From: Aspidiotus rigidus
Lineage: Eukaryota; Arthropoda; Insecta; Hemiptera; Diaspididae
Direction: 5' to 3'
NCBI GenBank assembly: GCA_035079385.1
Contig: JAVHKY010000023.1
Coordinates: forward strand, 8,717,501 to 8,781,500
DNA: 64,000 nt
In this document: positions 10,860 to 20,969 of the stretch, piece by piece
Layout of the letters: the number at the start of each line of letters is the position of its first letter
Position numbering within the stretch: the stretch's first letter is position 1
Made by a program: the position numbers and the translations under genes
Notes under the pieces: model-generated
What the model was told of the DNA's origin: nothing
Seen by the model: only the letters and a program-made list of their open reading frames with translations
Databases searched by the model: none

Positions 10860-11840
10860 AAAAAATTACGGCTTCCTTAACGAAGTTAAACGAGGAACGC
10901 AGGGAACCTGTTTTATGATTCGAATGAGATTTGGTATTGAAAATTCAAGGAAGCCTAGATCATATATAGCTCGACAGTCGAAAGTTTTCCAAGTCCCCCT
11001 TCTATCATATATAGCTCGAGAGTCGAAATTTTTCCAAGTCCCCCTTCTATCATATATGGCTCGAGAGTCGAAATTTTTCTAAGTCCCTCTTCTATCATAT
11101 ATAGCTCGAGAGTCGAAATTTTTCTAAGTCCCCCTTCTATCATATATGGCTCGAGAGTCGAAATTTTTCTAAGTCCCTCTTCTATCATATATAGCTCGAG
11201 AGTCGAAATTTTTTCTAAGTCCCCCTCCCATCATATATGGCTCGAGAGTCGAAATTTTTCCAAGTTCCCCTCCTATCATCTATAGCTCGAGAGTCGAAAT
11301 TTTTTCTAAGTCCCCCTCCCATCATATATAGCTTGAGAGTCGAAATTTTTCTAAGTCCCTCTCCTATCATATATGGCTCGAGAGTCGAAATTTTTCTAAG
11401 TCCCCCTTCTATCATATATAGCTCGAGAGTCGAAATTTTTCTAAGTTCCCCTCCTATCATATATAGCTCGAGAGTCGAAATTTTTCCAAGTCCCTCTTCT
11501 ATCATATATAGCTCGAGAGTCGAAATTTTTCTAAGTCCCCCTTCTATCATATATAGCTCGAGAGTCGAAATTTTTCTAAGTTCCTCTCCTATCATCTATA
11601 GCTCGAGAGTCGAAATTTTTCCAAGTTCCCCTCCTATCATCTATAGCTCGAGAGTCGAAATTTTTTCTAAGTCCCCCTCCCATCATATATAGCTTGAGAG
11701 TCGAAATTTTTCTAAGTCCCTCTCCTATCATATATGGCTCGAGGGTCGAAATTTTTCTAAGTTTTTCGCTGGACGGCGGACGGCGGACGGCGGACGCCAG
11801 ATATCTCAAATAGCCCCCCATAAAACAGGTTCCCTGTTAA
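10860..11840. mobile_element. small composite repeat with inverted end blocks
   Basis: The left end has ACGGCTTCCTTAACGAAGTT followed by CAGGGAACCTGTTTTATG. The right end has GGACGGCGGACGGCGGACG and then CATAAAACAGGTTCCCTGTT. The shared AGGGAACCTGTTTTATG block is therefore inverted at the two ends and encloses a 45-bp tandem array. Related blocks occur at 18410, 45925, 48930, 54160, 62165 and 62560. It sits between the unassigned ORF remnant and the RT end of a PLE, and may have removed that PLE's 3' end. It is non-coding. Confidence 0.65.
10964..11765. repeat. 45-bp minisatellite, about 18 copies
   Basis: The unit is ATCATATATAGCTCGAGAGT followed by CGAAATTTTTCTAAGTCCCC and a short TTCT. 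Most units are exactly 45 bp; some gain one T in the T run and become 46 bp. Because 45 is a multiple of three, long open frames with a 15-residue repeat appear on both strands (for example MIEEGLRKISTLELY on the minus strand). These are a by-product of the period, not evidence of a protein. Isolated or short runs of the same unit occur at about 5870, 6246, 18600-19200, 46090-46200, 48850, 53990-54100, 62340-62520 and 62680-62900. Confidence 0.95.
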
Positions 11841-11849
11841 AATAAATTC

Positions 11850-13500
11850 ATTGTCCAGAGGCTGTGGGTCACAAGTTCCGCAAGTAAGACGGTAGATACC
11901 AGAATTTCTACTCGGGTGGCATCTTTAAGGTTTGAGAGGTAGTTTAACGTAAGGAGAGGGTAGAATCCACCCTCCTTAGTCTCTAGTTCCAGAGCCATTC
12001 TATCATTTTCATCACGGAGGTTGAGAAACTCGCGATAATTTCTCAGAATTTTCTCCAGTTTGTGAGAATGTTTCCCCAAGTACGGTAAGCGTATTCAACG
12101 TGTGCGACTAGAGATATCCTGAGTGACTTGTTGGTTTCCCTGGGCTGTGGATGACAAGAGCAGCCGTAAAACTTTTCCGTCTGATCATTGATGGGATGTC
12201 TAAGCGCAGTTCATTTTTGAGAGCAATGTCTTCAATATTGCTTATTTCGATCTTCTTCGTCGCGGTAGAGAGAGGTAGATGGAGGAGCCGATGGATAGCG
12301 TGATTGACGATGGCGATTTTGTGAATTCTAGGGTGTAACACCAGTGTAAGTTGATTTCCTGTAGATGCCAAAGTCGATAGTAAGGCCTGAAGATCCAGGA
12401 ACGAAACGGAGAGGGAGGCCTAAATAATTGAGGGAGTCACCTCCGATGTCCAAAGTGATTTCCATAGAGTTGTGGAATAAGTTTATCTTCTATGTGAGAC
12501 ATGTAGATTTCGGCTACCAAGGTAGAGAATGACCCTCCCATCGGAAGGCCAACGGAAAACCGATAAGTTTTGTCTCGAAAAAGACATATGTTGTCTTTTA
12601 GGCAGAATGTGATTAGTTCCTGAAACTCATCAATGATATCCTCATTGACCTGTTGTTCGCGGAGGAGGGGGACCATGAGGGCGATGGTGTACATTACTGG
12701 AATACGGTGAATATACTGACGGCGTCTATGGAGAAAAACCGCGATCGAGGGGGGGGGGGGGGACATTTTGTTTTTAGAGCGTTTGCCAACTCAAATGAAT
12801 TCTTAATGGCCTTTTGTGGAGTAAAGTTTGTAACTGTCTTGAACCAGCTGGCTAGAAATTTAGCAATCTTAAAAGACGGGTGTGTAAAGTAAGCTACTAC
12901 TGGCCGGGTCGGATGTCCAGTTTTTTGCAATGGCAACGCACATTACCTTGAATGTGTCACCATCTGAGCCAAAAATTGTGGATTTTCTGTCGAGCAGAGC
13001 ACGCATCCCCGTGTTGTACTCTCGGTTTGGCACCAGCTTGGTCGAGAAAATCTAACATTTTCCTTTCATAGGCAGTGCGATCGAGAATGGTTAAATCTTA
13101 AGCAAAAACTAGGCTAGTGAGTTCGTTTTCTCACTTGATAAAGAACGGTTACTCGTTCGAAACGTCGTGAATGTTTTTGAAAATAAAGGGTGAAGTTAGC
13201 CTAGTTTTTGCTTAAGAGTTAACGTATACTTCACCGATAAAATTTAAATCTGAGAATGGTTAAAGTTTCCCCTTTGTCGGCCTTGACGATGACGAGATTT
13301 TGTTGTTTTAGTCGTCTCTGGAGTTTGAGAAAGGTTTTGGTGACTGCAGGGGGGGTAGTTAACTCTGAAGTTATTTTATTGATCAACAATTTGATGTTGT
13401 CCGCGTTGAGTCGTACGTCTGAGCGAAACCCCAAAGCTAAATCTGCAACTAGTATAGCTCTAATAGAATTGACACGGTCCGAAACTTTACGGCTCGACAT
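11850..13500 (-). pseudogene. Penelope-like element reverse transcriptase (PLE copy 2)
   Basis: Read from 13500 downward: NLVIVKADKGETLTIL (the PLE RT entry motif), interrupted by a 156-bp insertion, then DRTAYERKMLDFLDQAGAK, HPTRPVVAYFTHPSFKIAKF (12936), FFSIDAVSIFTVF (motif A region) and VGLPMGGSFSTLVAEIYM (motif B region, 12530). The thumb follows with NHAIHRLLHLPLSTA (12310) and a final frame with EKILRNYREFLNLRDENDR (12050). Several frameshifts and a run of G near 12750 break the frame. The YxDD site is not seen intact. No GIY-YIG domain follows, because the sequence runs into the composite repeat ending at 11840. PLEs retrotranspose near telomeres or generally and encode RT plus, usually, a GIY-YIG nuclease. 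Confidence 0.8.
13096..13251. mobile_element. 156-bp insertion with 13-bp target duplication and hammerhead-like core
   Basis: GAGAATGGTTAAA occurs on both sides (13083-13095 and 13252-13264) and the PLE frame is continuous if one copy and the insert are removed. The insert starts CTTAAGCAAAAACTAGGCTA after one base, and an inverted copy of that block follows about 100 bp later. Between them, on the plus strand, TTGATAAAGAAC, a loop, GTTCGAAACGTC form a hairpin followed by GAAAC, resembling a decayed hammerhead core, and then AATAAAG. The layout suggests a very short retroposed element related to PLE terminal sequence. Confidence 0.6.
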
Positions 13501-13570
13501 GACAGAATACTCAAAGAGTAGAGTAAACTAGAAACTAATTACAAAGACCGCAGATATAAAGGAGAAGATG

Positions 13571-13600
13571 CGAGATCTTTCGGTTAACAAACCATCATCG
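13571..13600 (-). ncRNA. hammerhead-like ribozyme core (PLE copy 1, left arm)
   Basis: On the minus strand the sequence reads CGATGATGG, a hairpin TTTGTTAA, CC and GAAAGATC. This corresponds to the CUGANGA-stem II-GAAA layout of hammerhead ribozymes, with U4 of the core changed to C. It lies just downstream of the GIY-YIG region, as the terminal hammerheads of PLEs do. The change makes activity doubtful. Confidence 0.5.
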
Positions 13601-13664
13601 GGCAAAGTTAGAACGCCACTGACCCAGATACGACTCACAAAACAGAATACCAACGAGATCAGGA

Positions 13665-15215
13665 TTGAACGAGCAGGCCCTCGCGAGGTGACTCAAACTC
13701 GTAGACCAATTCAACTAAACCTTCGTCGGGAAAATACCTGTTGAGTACGGTAATATCGTCACTGTTCAGATGACGCACTATTTCGATATTTTCCAACGCA
13801 ATGCGCTTGAAATAAGAATTCTCCTTGTGGAGAAGGGTAGCCGAACCTTCCTTGAAACTATGACCACCGGAGACAAGGTGGTCCGCAAAGGCCGAATCAC
13901 CCGAATTACCTTTCTTCCAGGCCTTAAGGTGCTCCTCTACTCGAATTCCAAGCTGGCGACCCGTCTCGCCTATGTATACGCCGTTACAATCCTTGCACTC
14001 CAATTTGTACACCCCGCTCCCCCCCCCGTGGGATGGGGTTCTTTAGCCTAACAAACAAACCCTTCACAGTAGTGAGGTTATAAAAAGCAGGCCTGAAGCC
14101 AAAGGGGCGGAGGACACGAGTCAGCTTGGATGAAAACTCACCCAAAAACGGGGGCTTAATCCAACGTAATCTCTTATTATTATTACCACTCAGATCGCGG
14201 GGGAGGGAAGTGGTAGAATCAAGGCCCTTCCTCGTAAGTTTTCTACGGACCATACGGTCAATGTCCAAGTTGACCTCATTCACAGCGGCCAAGTGCTTAA
14301 TGGTCGCCATAGCTCCTTTTGGAAAGCTGGTTGACTTAGCGGAATGCTAGTCAGTCGATGAATGTAACTATTGAAGGCAGCGATCTTATGAGAAAGTGGA
14401 CAGAAGGACGATCCGTGGACAACTGTATCGGTCAAAGTATCCTTCCTGAATATCGCAAATTCATGGTCCCCATCTCTATCAGAGATGGTGAGATCCAGAA
14501 AGTTTATGGAAGAACCTCCAATTTCTGTAGTGAACTTTATGGAGGGATACATTTTATTCAGATACTGCAGAAACTCACCAAGGAGCTCTTGAGGACCGGT
14601 CCACGCGCATAATATATCGTCCACATATCGGTGCCAGTAATGGATGTGACTCAGTAGCACTTGGCCAGAGGAAAACAAGTCAACCTCAAATCTGGACACA
14701 AATATCTCCGAAACGAGAGAGCCCAAAGGAGAGCCGATAGGGATGCTCACCTCCTCAGGGAACTCTTAAAATTTCCCATTGAACTTACAGAAGTTAGGGG
14801 ACCAGCACGCATTAAGGAGGCCAAAAAATTCCTGTATCTCGTTATGAGGAATGTTGAACTTTACAAGTAGGTCACCCATATACTGCATAGTATGGGCCTT
14901 TGGTATGTTGGGAAAGAGGCCGGCTACATCAAATGAGCAGAGGCTAGTACCCGGAGGCAAGGTAACATTTTTGAGCCTCTCGGCCAGAGAAACCGAATTT
15001 TTAACGGAGTAGGGGGACTCGTACTCGATTCGAGACTTGAACCAACGATCCAAGAACTTGGCCAGAAAATAGGCAGGGGAGGAGACGTAGGAGACGACAG
15101 GCCGCATAGGAGTATTCATCTTGTGAACTTTTGGCAACCCATAGAGGAGGGGAGGAACAGGGTTAGTTACAAGCAGGGCTTTTTTGAGCGAAGAACTTTT
15201 TATGATAAACTCACT
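13665..15215 (-). pseudogene. Penelope-like element RT and GIY-YIG endonuclease (PLE copy 1)
   Basis: From 15215 downward: PPLLYGLPKVHK, MRPVVSYVSSPAYFLAKFLD, SLCSFDVAGLFPNIP (motif A), a stop at 14766-14768 in place of an aromatic codon, then SIPIGSPLGSLVSEIF (motif B), HRYVDDILCAW (catalytic YVDD intact), INFLDLTISD and FNSYIHRLTSIPLS (thumb). After a frameshift near 14305 comes a linker and, after a second frameshift at a C run near 14025, the GIY-YIG nuclease: YKLECKDCNGVYIGETGRQL, GIRVEEHLKAW and SAFADHL. The nuclease nicks target DNA and the RT copies the RNA. The upstream N-terminal part (KADKG region) is replaced by the inverted copy. Three lesions, each small, suggest a fairly young but dead copy. 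Confidence 0.88.
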
Positions 15216-15219
15216 AAAG

Positions 15220-15875
15220 GAGCTGGCGACCATTAAGCACTTGGCCGCTGTGAATGAGGTCAACTTGGACATTGACCGTATGGTCCGTAAAAAACTTACG
15301 ATGAAGGGCCTTGATTCTACCACTTCCCTCCCCCGCGATCTGAGTGGTAATAATAATAAGAGATTACGTTGGATCAAGCTCCCGTTTTTGGGTGAGTTTT
15401 CATCCAAGCTGACTCGTGTCCTCCGCCCCTTTGGCTTCAGGCCTGTTTTTTATAACCTCACTACTGTCAAGGGTTCGTTTGTTAGGCTAAAGGACCCCAT
15501 CCCGCGGGGGGAGAGGAGCGGGGTGTACAAATTGGAGTGCAAGGATTGTAACGGCGTATATATAGGCGAGACGGGTCGCCAGCTTGGAATTCGAGTAGAG
15601 GAGCACTTAAGGCCTGGAAGAAAGGTAATTTGGGTGATTCGGCCTTTGCGGACCACCTTGTCTCCAGTGGTCATAGTTTTAAGGAAGGTTCGGCTACCCT
15701 TCTCCACAAGGAGAATTCTTACTTCAAGCGCATTGCGTTGGAAAATATCTAAATAGTGCGTCATCTGAACAGTGACGATGTTACCGTACTCAACAGGTAT
15801 TGTCCCGACGAAGGTTTAGTTGAATTGGTCTACGAGTTTGAGTCACCTCGCGAGGGCTCGCTCGTTCAATCCTGA
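15220..15875 (+). pseudogene. inverted partial PLE copy: linker and GIY-YIG domain
   Basis: The plus strand repeats the downstream part of PLE copy 1: ATIKHLAAVNEVNLDIDR, the linker, then GVYKLECKDCNGVYIGETGR. A single-base loss after EEHL (near 15610) shifts the frame, and a TAA interrupts the frame later (near 15750) before VRHLNSDDVTVLNRY and the terminal SLVQS. It has no RT domain. It forms the right arm of the inverted structure. Confidence 0.85.
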
Positions 15876-15931
15876 TCTCGTTGTTATTCTGTTTTATGAG
15901 TCATATCTGGGTCAGTGGCGTTCTAACTTTG

Positions 15932-15960
15932 CCCGATGATGGTTTGAAAACCGAAAGATC
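15932..15960 (+). ncRNA. hammerhead-like ribozyme core (PLE copy 1, right arm)
   Basis: The sequence CCCGATGATGGTTTGAAAAC continues CGAAAGATC. It has the hammerhead layout with hairpin GGTT/AACC and GAAA, and carries the same core U-to-C change as the other arm. One extra U separates GAUGA from the hairpin, as in all related motifs in this window. Confidence 0.5.
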
Positions 15961-16049
15961 TCGCATCTTCTCCTTTATATCTGCGGTCTTTGTAATTAGT
16001 TTCTAGTTTACTCTACTCTTTGAGTATTCTGTCATTAGTATAGCTCTCT

Positions 16050-18335
16050 CAATCTCAATCTAATGGCTCGTACACTCGAGGAATCTGTCACTCTTGTACT
16101 AATTGCTGAGAATAGAGGTGATCGAGCAGAACTGAGCCTATGAGCCACTCAGTATAATATACAGTAGACTAAACAGGCACTACCCTGTACACCAGTTAGT
16201 ACATTTTGTACGACCAGTACAGTAACCCCGTCAATGGTGGAGACCCTCGATGTTATATGGTTCACTGTCCTAAAAGAGACATGGAAAATGATCTTTATTT
16301 TTTTTTGCTCGTAGAAAATCTTTTTAATGAAAATTTCCGTCGAAAAATGAATGGTCCAAGTTCTAGAGCTCATCTAGACAATCTCACCTCGAAAAAATCG
16401 GCATGAAAGTCTCCTTTGTTTCCCGCTCAACAAATCATACCGAAAATGTATAACTTTCTAATTCATCTAAATACCATTCATCTTGTCCTTACTTCATGTA
16501 TCTGTCAAGCTTCGTTGAAATTCTATAATCGAACTGTGAGAGGTTGATATCATTTGCACTCTTCAAGCATCGCGATTTTGGATACGGTTTCTCAGCCACG
16601 GTCAGAATTACGTTGATCCAGATATGATCATTTTTGCAATTTTTCGCGAAGAATGTTTGACGTACTATATTTTCCACCTTCCGCCGAATCATTAGGTCAA
16701 GACAATTCGTGGTTGGTTGATTATTTCAATTACCGCGTTAAATCGGAGGTCAGTGCATTCCTCTAAAGATTTGGCGAACGTTGAGCACGCCTCTGCCTCG
16801 TAGCGATTAGCGGTATCGATAATTGTTGCGTACCCGCGGCGTAAGTTGATTGTGGCATTATCTCTATTCTGTATACCTTTAAACGTCATTAATTAGATTA
16901 CGTGCTCGATTCTTTAATGAAAACATTAATTTGCCCTGGAAAATGAATACATTTTTCCGCGTCGGACTCTCCGCATACGTTACCAGCACTTCTGGTTATC
17001 ACCAAGATACCCGTATGTTGAAAATTACGCGAGGCACACCTGTGCAGTATGTGCAGGTACGTCAATCTTATACTTCTATAACCTGGAGATATTGTATTTA
17101 AATATAAAAACACACACGTAGTGTAGTGGCGTTCACCTCCATAAAACGTTATAAATTTCGATTTTTCGGTATTTTGTATCGAAGTCACGCTTCGACGCAT
17201 CAACAATGCGTAATCGAGCCTCCGTCCTGTATTTCCGCTGGGTACAATATCCAACGGATGTACACACTAATATTCTAATAAAGGCTTTAATTTTTTTTCC
17301 TCTCTTCGTGGGTTCGTTCATTCATAAAATATTATTATTGTGTATAATGAAAGTCGTGGGTACAGCTCTGCGTATAGCATTTTAAAATGATACTCGATAA
17401 CAGTATGATTTCTCGTTAAATAAATTGGAAAATAATCGTTGATTTATACCGATCCATCATGAAAAAAATTGTAACACTGTAGCGATCTTCGGTATAAGAT
17501 AAACGCGTATAAAGTGTACCACATCAATAAAAAGTGAACGTATCTCACCATTTAAGCAGAAATAATTAATTTTTGCCTCAGCTCGATTTATCATTCGTGT
17601 GTAAGATTATACGAGTAAGTAAATAAAATAGAAAGTAATAATACGTTTACGTATATTGTAGACGCGAGCTGAAGCGATTTGATCATTTTATAAATGAAAA
17701 TTGCGAATATATAGTTTTGGATTGATTTTGCGATTCAAAATTATGGTAATACGATAACTCATCGGCTGACACGAATACGTTCTCGACATACGAGGTAAGG
17801 GGGTCGGGGACCCTATACGATCCCGTTGCGTGGCTTTTTTTTCTCCTTCAATTTTTATTTCCCATTTCGTATTTCGTACTTATATACGCGAGTTTTTATG
17901 ACGTACATTGCTTTCATACGTACAAAGATTGTCAAAACGAGTGTATAGAAAGTTGAATAAAACTCTTTGTTATTGTTTGAAAGATGTGTCGTCCGAGAGG
18001 AAGGCGTAAATACTAATTACTCGCGTGCCTTTTTTGTATTATTTGAGAAGCGGGGAAAAAAATGCAGATAAACGTCGCGCACGTTATAAACTGGCGTTGC
18101 CATTGTTTAAACGTCACCGAGGAATTTTCACGACGAGAACGGTGTAATCGCGTGCGTTAAGAGTGTAATAATAGCCGTACCAAATCAACTTGCAATGGCT
18201 AAATTCCGTGGAAGGTTCAGAAATTACTTAATTTATGTGCTGTAGTGTTCTGAAAATTCTTGTCTACAGAGTGAAGAAAAGGTGGTATGAATGAGGAATT
18301 GCAGAAGGATGAAAAGGAGGTCTTGGAAAAAGATC
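16050..18335. other. about 2.3 kb without a recognisable gene
   Basis: AT-rich, with no tandem repeat. Near 16277, GAGACATGGAAAATGATCTT is a variant of the GACATGGAACATG motif seen at 6485 and 10505. Open frames are under 120 residues without familiar domains. It may be ordinary non-coding DNA. Confidence 0.5.
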
Positions 18336-18337
18336 AC

Positions 18338-18404
18338 AAGTGTGCCATTCTTGTTTATTAATTAGCTTACAAGAGGTTACCCCATCATCAGTTGTATCGC
18401 TACT
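18338..18404 (-). mobile_element. fragment of a PLE terminal repeat
   Basis: On the minus strand CGATACAACTGATGATGGGG and then TTGTAAGC match the terminal modules at 24120-24170 and 29595-29640. The GAAA part of the hammerhead-like core is deleted. Confidence 0.55.
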
Positions 18405-18407
18405 AGA

Positions 18408-19040
18408 AAAAACTACGGCTTCCTTACCGAAGTTGAACAAGGAACGCAGGGAATCTGTTATATGGGTGGAATTGGTTTTGGTATTGAGAATTCAAATCGT
18501 AATTTTGAAGATTCTTAATGTTTCCCCGAGTCCCTTGTACCATGGTGTATGTAGCCTGAAAGTAAGAATTTATCGAAGTCCCTTTCCTTCCTATCATAAA
18601 TTATGGTTTGAAAGTCAAAATTTTCTTTGAAGTCCCTTTCCTGTCATTTATTATGGTTTGAGAGTCCAAATTTTTTTCCAAGTCTTCTCCTATCATAATT
18701 ATATAGCTCGAGGATGTCCCCCTCCTGTTATATATGTCTAGCTCGAGAGTCGAATTTTTAACATGGAAGATGTTCTATGGGGGTTTTTTCGAGAAATTTT
18801 ACGCCCTCCGGCAAAAAACTTGGGAAAATTTTGGACCCTCTAGCCATATATGATAGGAGCAGGACAGAGAAATTTCGACTCTCGAGCTATATATGATAAA
18901 AGGAGGACATGCAGAAATGTTTACTCTCGAGCTATATATGATATTTCTGATCCCCCTCCTATCTTATTACACTTTGACTCATAGAACTGATCCCCTGTGT
19001 TCCTCGTTTGACTTTGCTAAGGAAGCCGTCGTTTTCTAAG
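18408..19040. repeat. small inverted repeat of the composite family
   Basis: The left end ACGGCTTCCTTACCGAAGTT with GGAACGCAGGGAATCTGTTA is mirrored by TTCCTCGTTTGACTTTGCTA and AGGAAGCCGTCGTTTT at 18995-19035. The interior and the following bases to about 19210 hold degenerate 45-bp units in both orientations. It is non-coding. Confidence 0.7.
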
Positions 19041-19289
19041 TTTCTCTCACTTTCGAGCTATGTATGATAGGAAGGAGACGTGGAAAAATTTCGATTCTCG
19101 AGCTATATATGACAGGAGAAACACTTGAAAAAATTTCGACCTCCAAGCTATGTATGGATCGGAGGGGGAATTGGAAAAATTTCGACCTACAAATTATATA
19201 TGACAAGCCGTAAGCCTGCTAAATATTATAAAATTTCAAATTATTTTCATAAATCTTGATATTATTTATTTATCATTAGTATTCTTTAA

Positions 19290-19928
19290 AACACACCTAA
19301 TAATTTTCCGCCCCAGAAGACCTATCCCAACTATACCGCCCCTCACACTAAACAAAAAACAAATTCACATCCTTAATACAACAAAATTTCTCGGCCTTAT
19401 ATTCGATCAAACTTCAACCTGGGTACCACATATTAAATACCTTGAAGGAAAATGTAATGGTACTCTGAATGTTCTCAAATATCTCGCGTATCCTAGCACA
19501 AGGTGCAACAGCAAAATTTTATTACAATTATACCGCAGCCTGATTCGCTCACAGCTTGACTACGGGGCCCCAATTTATGGACTTGCAAAGAAACCGGCTC
19601 TCAACATTAGACACAATCCAAAACTCATCTCTCCGCCTTGCACTAGGTGCTTTTCGAACAAGCCTTAGCCTCAGCCTTTGCACTGAAGCTGGCGAACCTC
19701 CTCTCGAATACCGCAGACAGATACTTACGACCTCTTTTCTGACCAACATATCCTCGAACCCAAACACACCGACTTTCGACCATTTTTTCCTCCCCAACAA
19801 CATAGAAAATTTCTCTTTGGACACCACAATACATATGAGACTCAACCTGGAACGAAATAACAAACCAAAATTCACCTTCTACCCTCTACTTCCTATCTTC
19901 AACTCCATCCCTCCGTGGGCACTACACA
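19290..19928 (+). pseudogene. I-like LINE ORF2 fragment (RT tail), 5' piece
   Basis: The plus strand gives KFLGLIFDQTSTWVPHIKYL, LLQLYRSLIRSQLDYGAPIY, then, after a frameshift near 19575, IQNSSLRLALGAFRTSLSLS and FNSIPPWALH. This is the region between the RT and RNase H domains. The same protein is found at 41804-42825, where RNase H follows. Here the frame is cut by the foldback element at 19931 and resumes for about 40 bp at 24030. The catalytic RT palm is absent, so the copy is truncated at its 5' side. Confidence 0.8.
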
Positions 19929-20255
19929 GCAAAGAGCATGAATCATTAAGAATGTCAAAATTGCCCCCGAGCCGAATTATGAAAATATTTATTTAGGACG
20001 TTACCTTGGGGTAAATGAAACATACCCTCAAGTTTTTGGGCCCCCACCCCTCTCCGAAGCTCAATATGGCCAAATATTTGAATTTTAAAGAATTATTTTC
20101 TTACATTCTTTCTATCGAATGAAAAATTCCATACTTTTCTGGAAAAATAGTGTTAGACAGAAGCAACTTCCTGTAATTTTTTCAGAACCTCAAATGAAAA
20201 TATCGATCTCGATATATCGATTTCAAAATTTTAAAGTTCATATTTATTGGGATAA

Positions 20256-20701
20256 TCAAGAGGTGCGACAACAAAAATCATATATGTTATAAATCACACC
20301 TACCTTTATAACATATATTTGCCCCAAAATTGTCGGAGTGGGGGAACATGGTTTTATAATCAATAATATGATCGGCGCCATACCCATAGCTGGCTCGCGC
20401 GCCTTACCGAACGCAGAACAGGAAGTACGCGCTTCGTTCACAATCCAACGCGCGCGTTGTAACACTCGTTTACGTAGCGTGGCGTTGCAGCTGCTTTCGG
20501 ATCTTGCGTGTTCATCGGGTTCGGGTATCGTAGCGATGCGGACATCGAATACCCGGTACGCATCCGCGTCGCTATGACAAACTCGATGCCACGCTGCTTA
20601 ATTTTATTTAGAACCTCTTTAAACAATCTATTAATTAGGTTTACTTTTGACCAAGGATGATGGTGATGATGATTAAATATTATATAATTTTTATTTACCA
20701 T
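20256..20701. other. arm sequence with mirrored open frames (20256-20701, mirrored 23259-23704)
   Basis: Each arm has overlapping open frames of 69-87 residues on both strands (for example one starting MVNKNYIIFN and one starting MGEHGFIINN). They are preserved in both arms because the arms are nearly identical, so conservation here is not evidence of selection. No motif is recognised. Confidence 0.35.
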
Positions 20702-20969
20702 ACTCTATCGAAGAATTTTACAAATGAAATGTGCCATTTTATTGCGAAAAAAATTCAATTTTCTTCAATCAAATACCTACAAGATAACAGGTTGATCATC
20801 ATTTATTACTATTTACGGTACGTACTGCGTGAGTTGGCGACTTGGATATTATTTAATTGAGTGGATTTGATTTGACAAATACGTATTTACAGATGGTTAG
20901 ACGAATTATTGAAATGAATTCATGTATGAAATTCCAAAAATGCAATCACCTTACTACTTCCACGGTTTA

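Larger units (their letters stand above)
13500..16033. mobile_element. Penelope-like element with head-to-head inverted partial copy
   Basis: The minus-strand PLE (RT plus GIY-YIG, 15215 down to 13500) is met at its 5' end by a second, plus-strand copy of its own 3' part (15220-16033). Arms 13500-14310 and 15224-16033 are close reverse complements, with a spacer of about 0.9 kb. Terminal repeats in direct or inverted order are a known habit of PLEs, so this could be one insertion with an inverted 5'-truncated partner. It lies directly beside PLE copy 2. Confidence 0.75.

Noticed and set aside
10955..11821. Long open frames with 15-residue repeats (such as MIEEGLRKISTLELY) on both strands
   Set aside because: They follow from a 45-bp period that keeps frame in several registers on both strands. 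There is no independent evidence of a gene.
14766..15407. A single 213-residue minus-strand protein
   Set aside because: Its first part (15407 to about 15224) is the antisense of the plus-strand PLE copy. Only the remainder is RT sequence.
20338..20701. Mirrored 79- and 87-residue frames in the first foldback
   Set aside because: The two copies are the two arms of a near-identical palindrome, so similarity carries no information about selection, and no motif is recognised.
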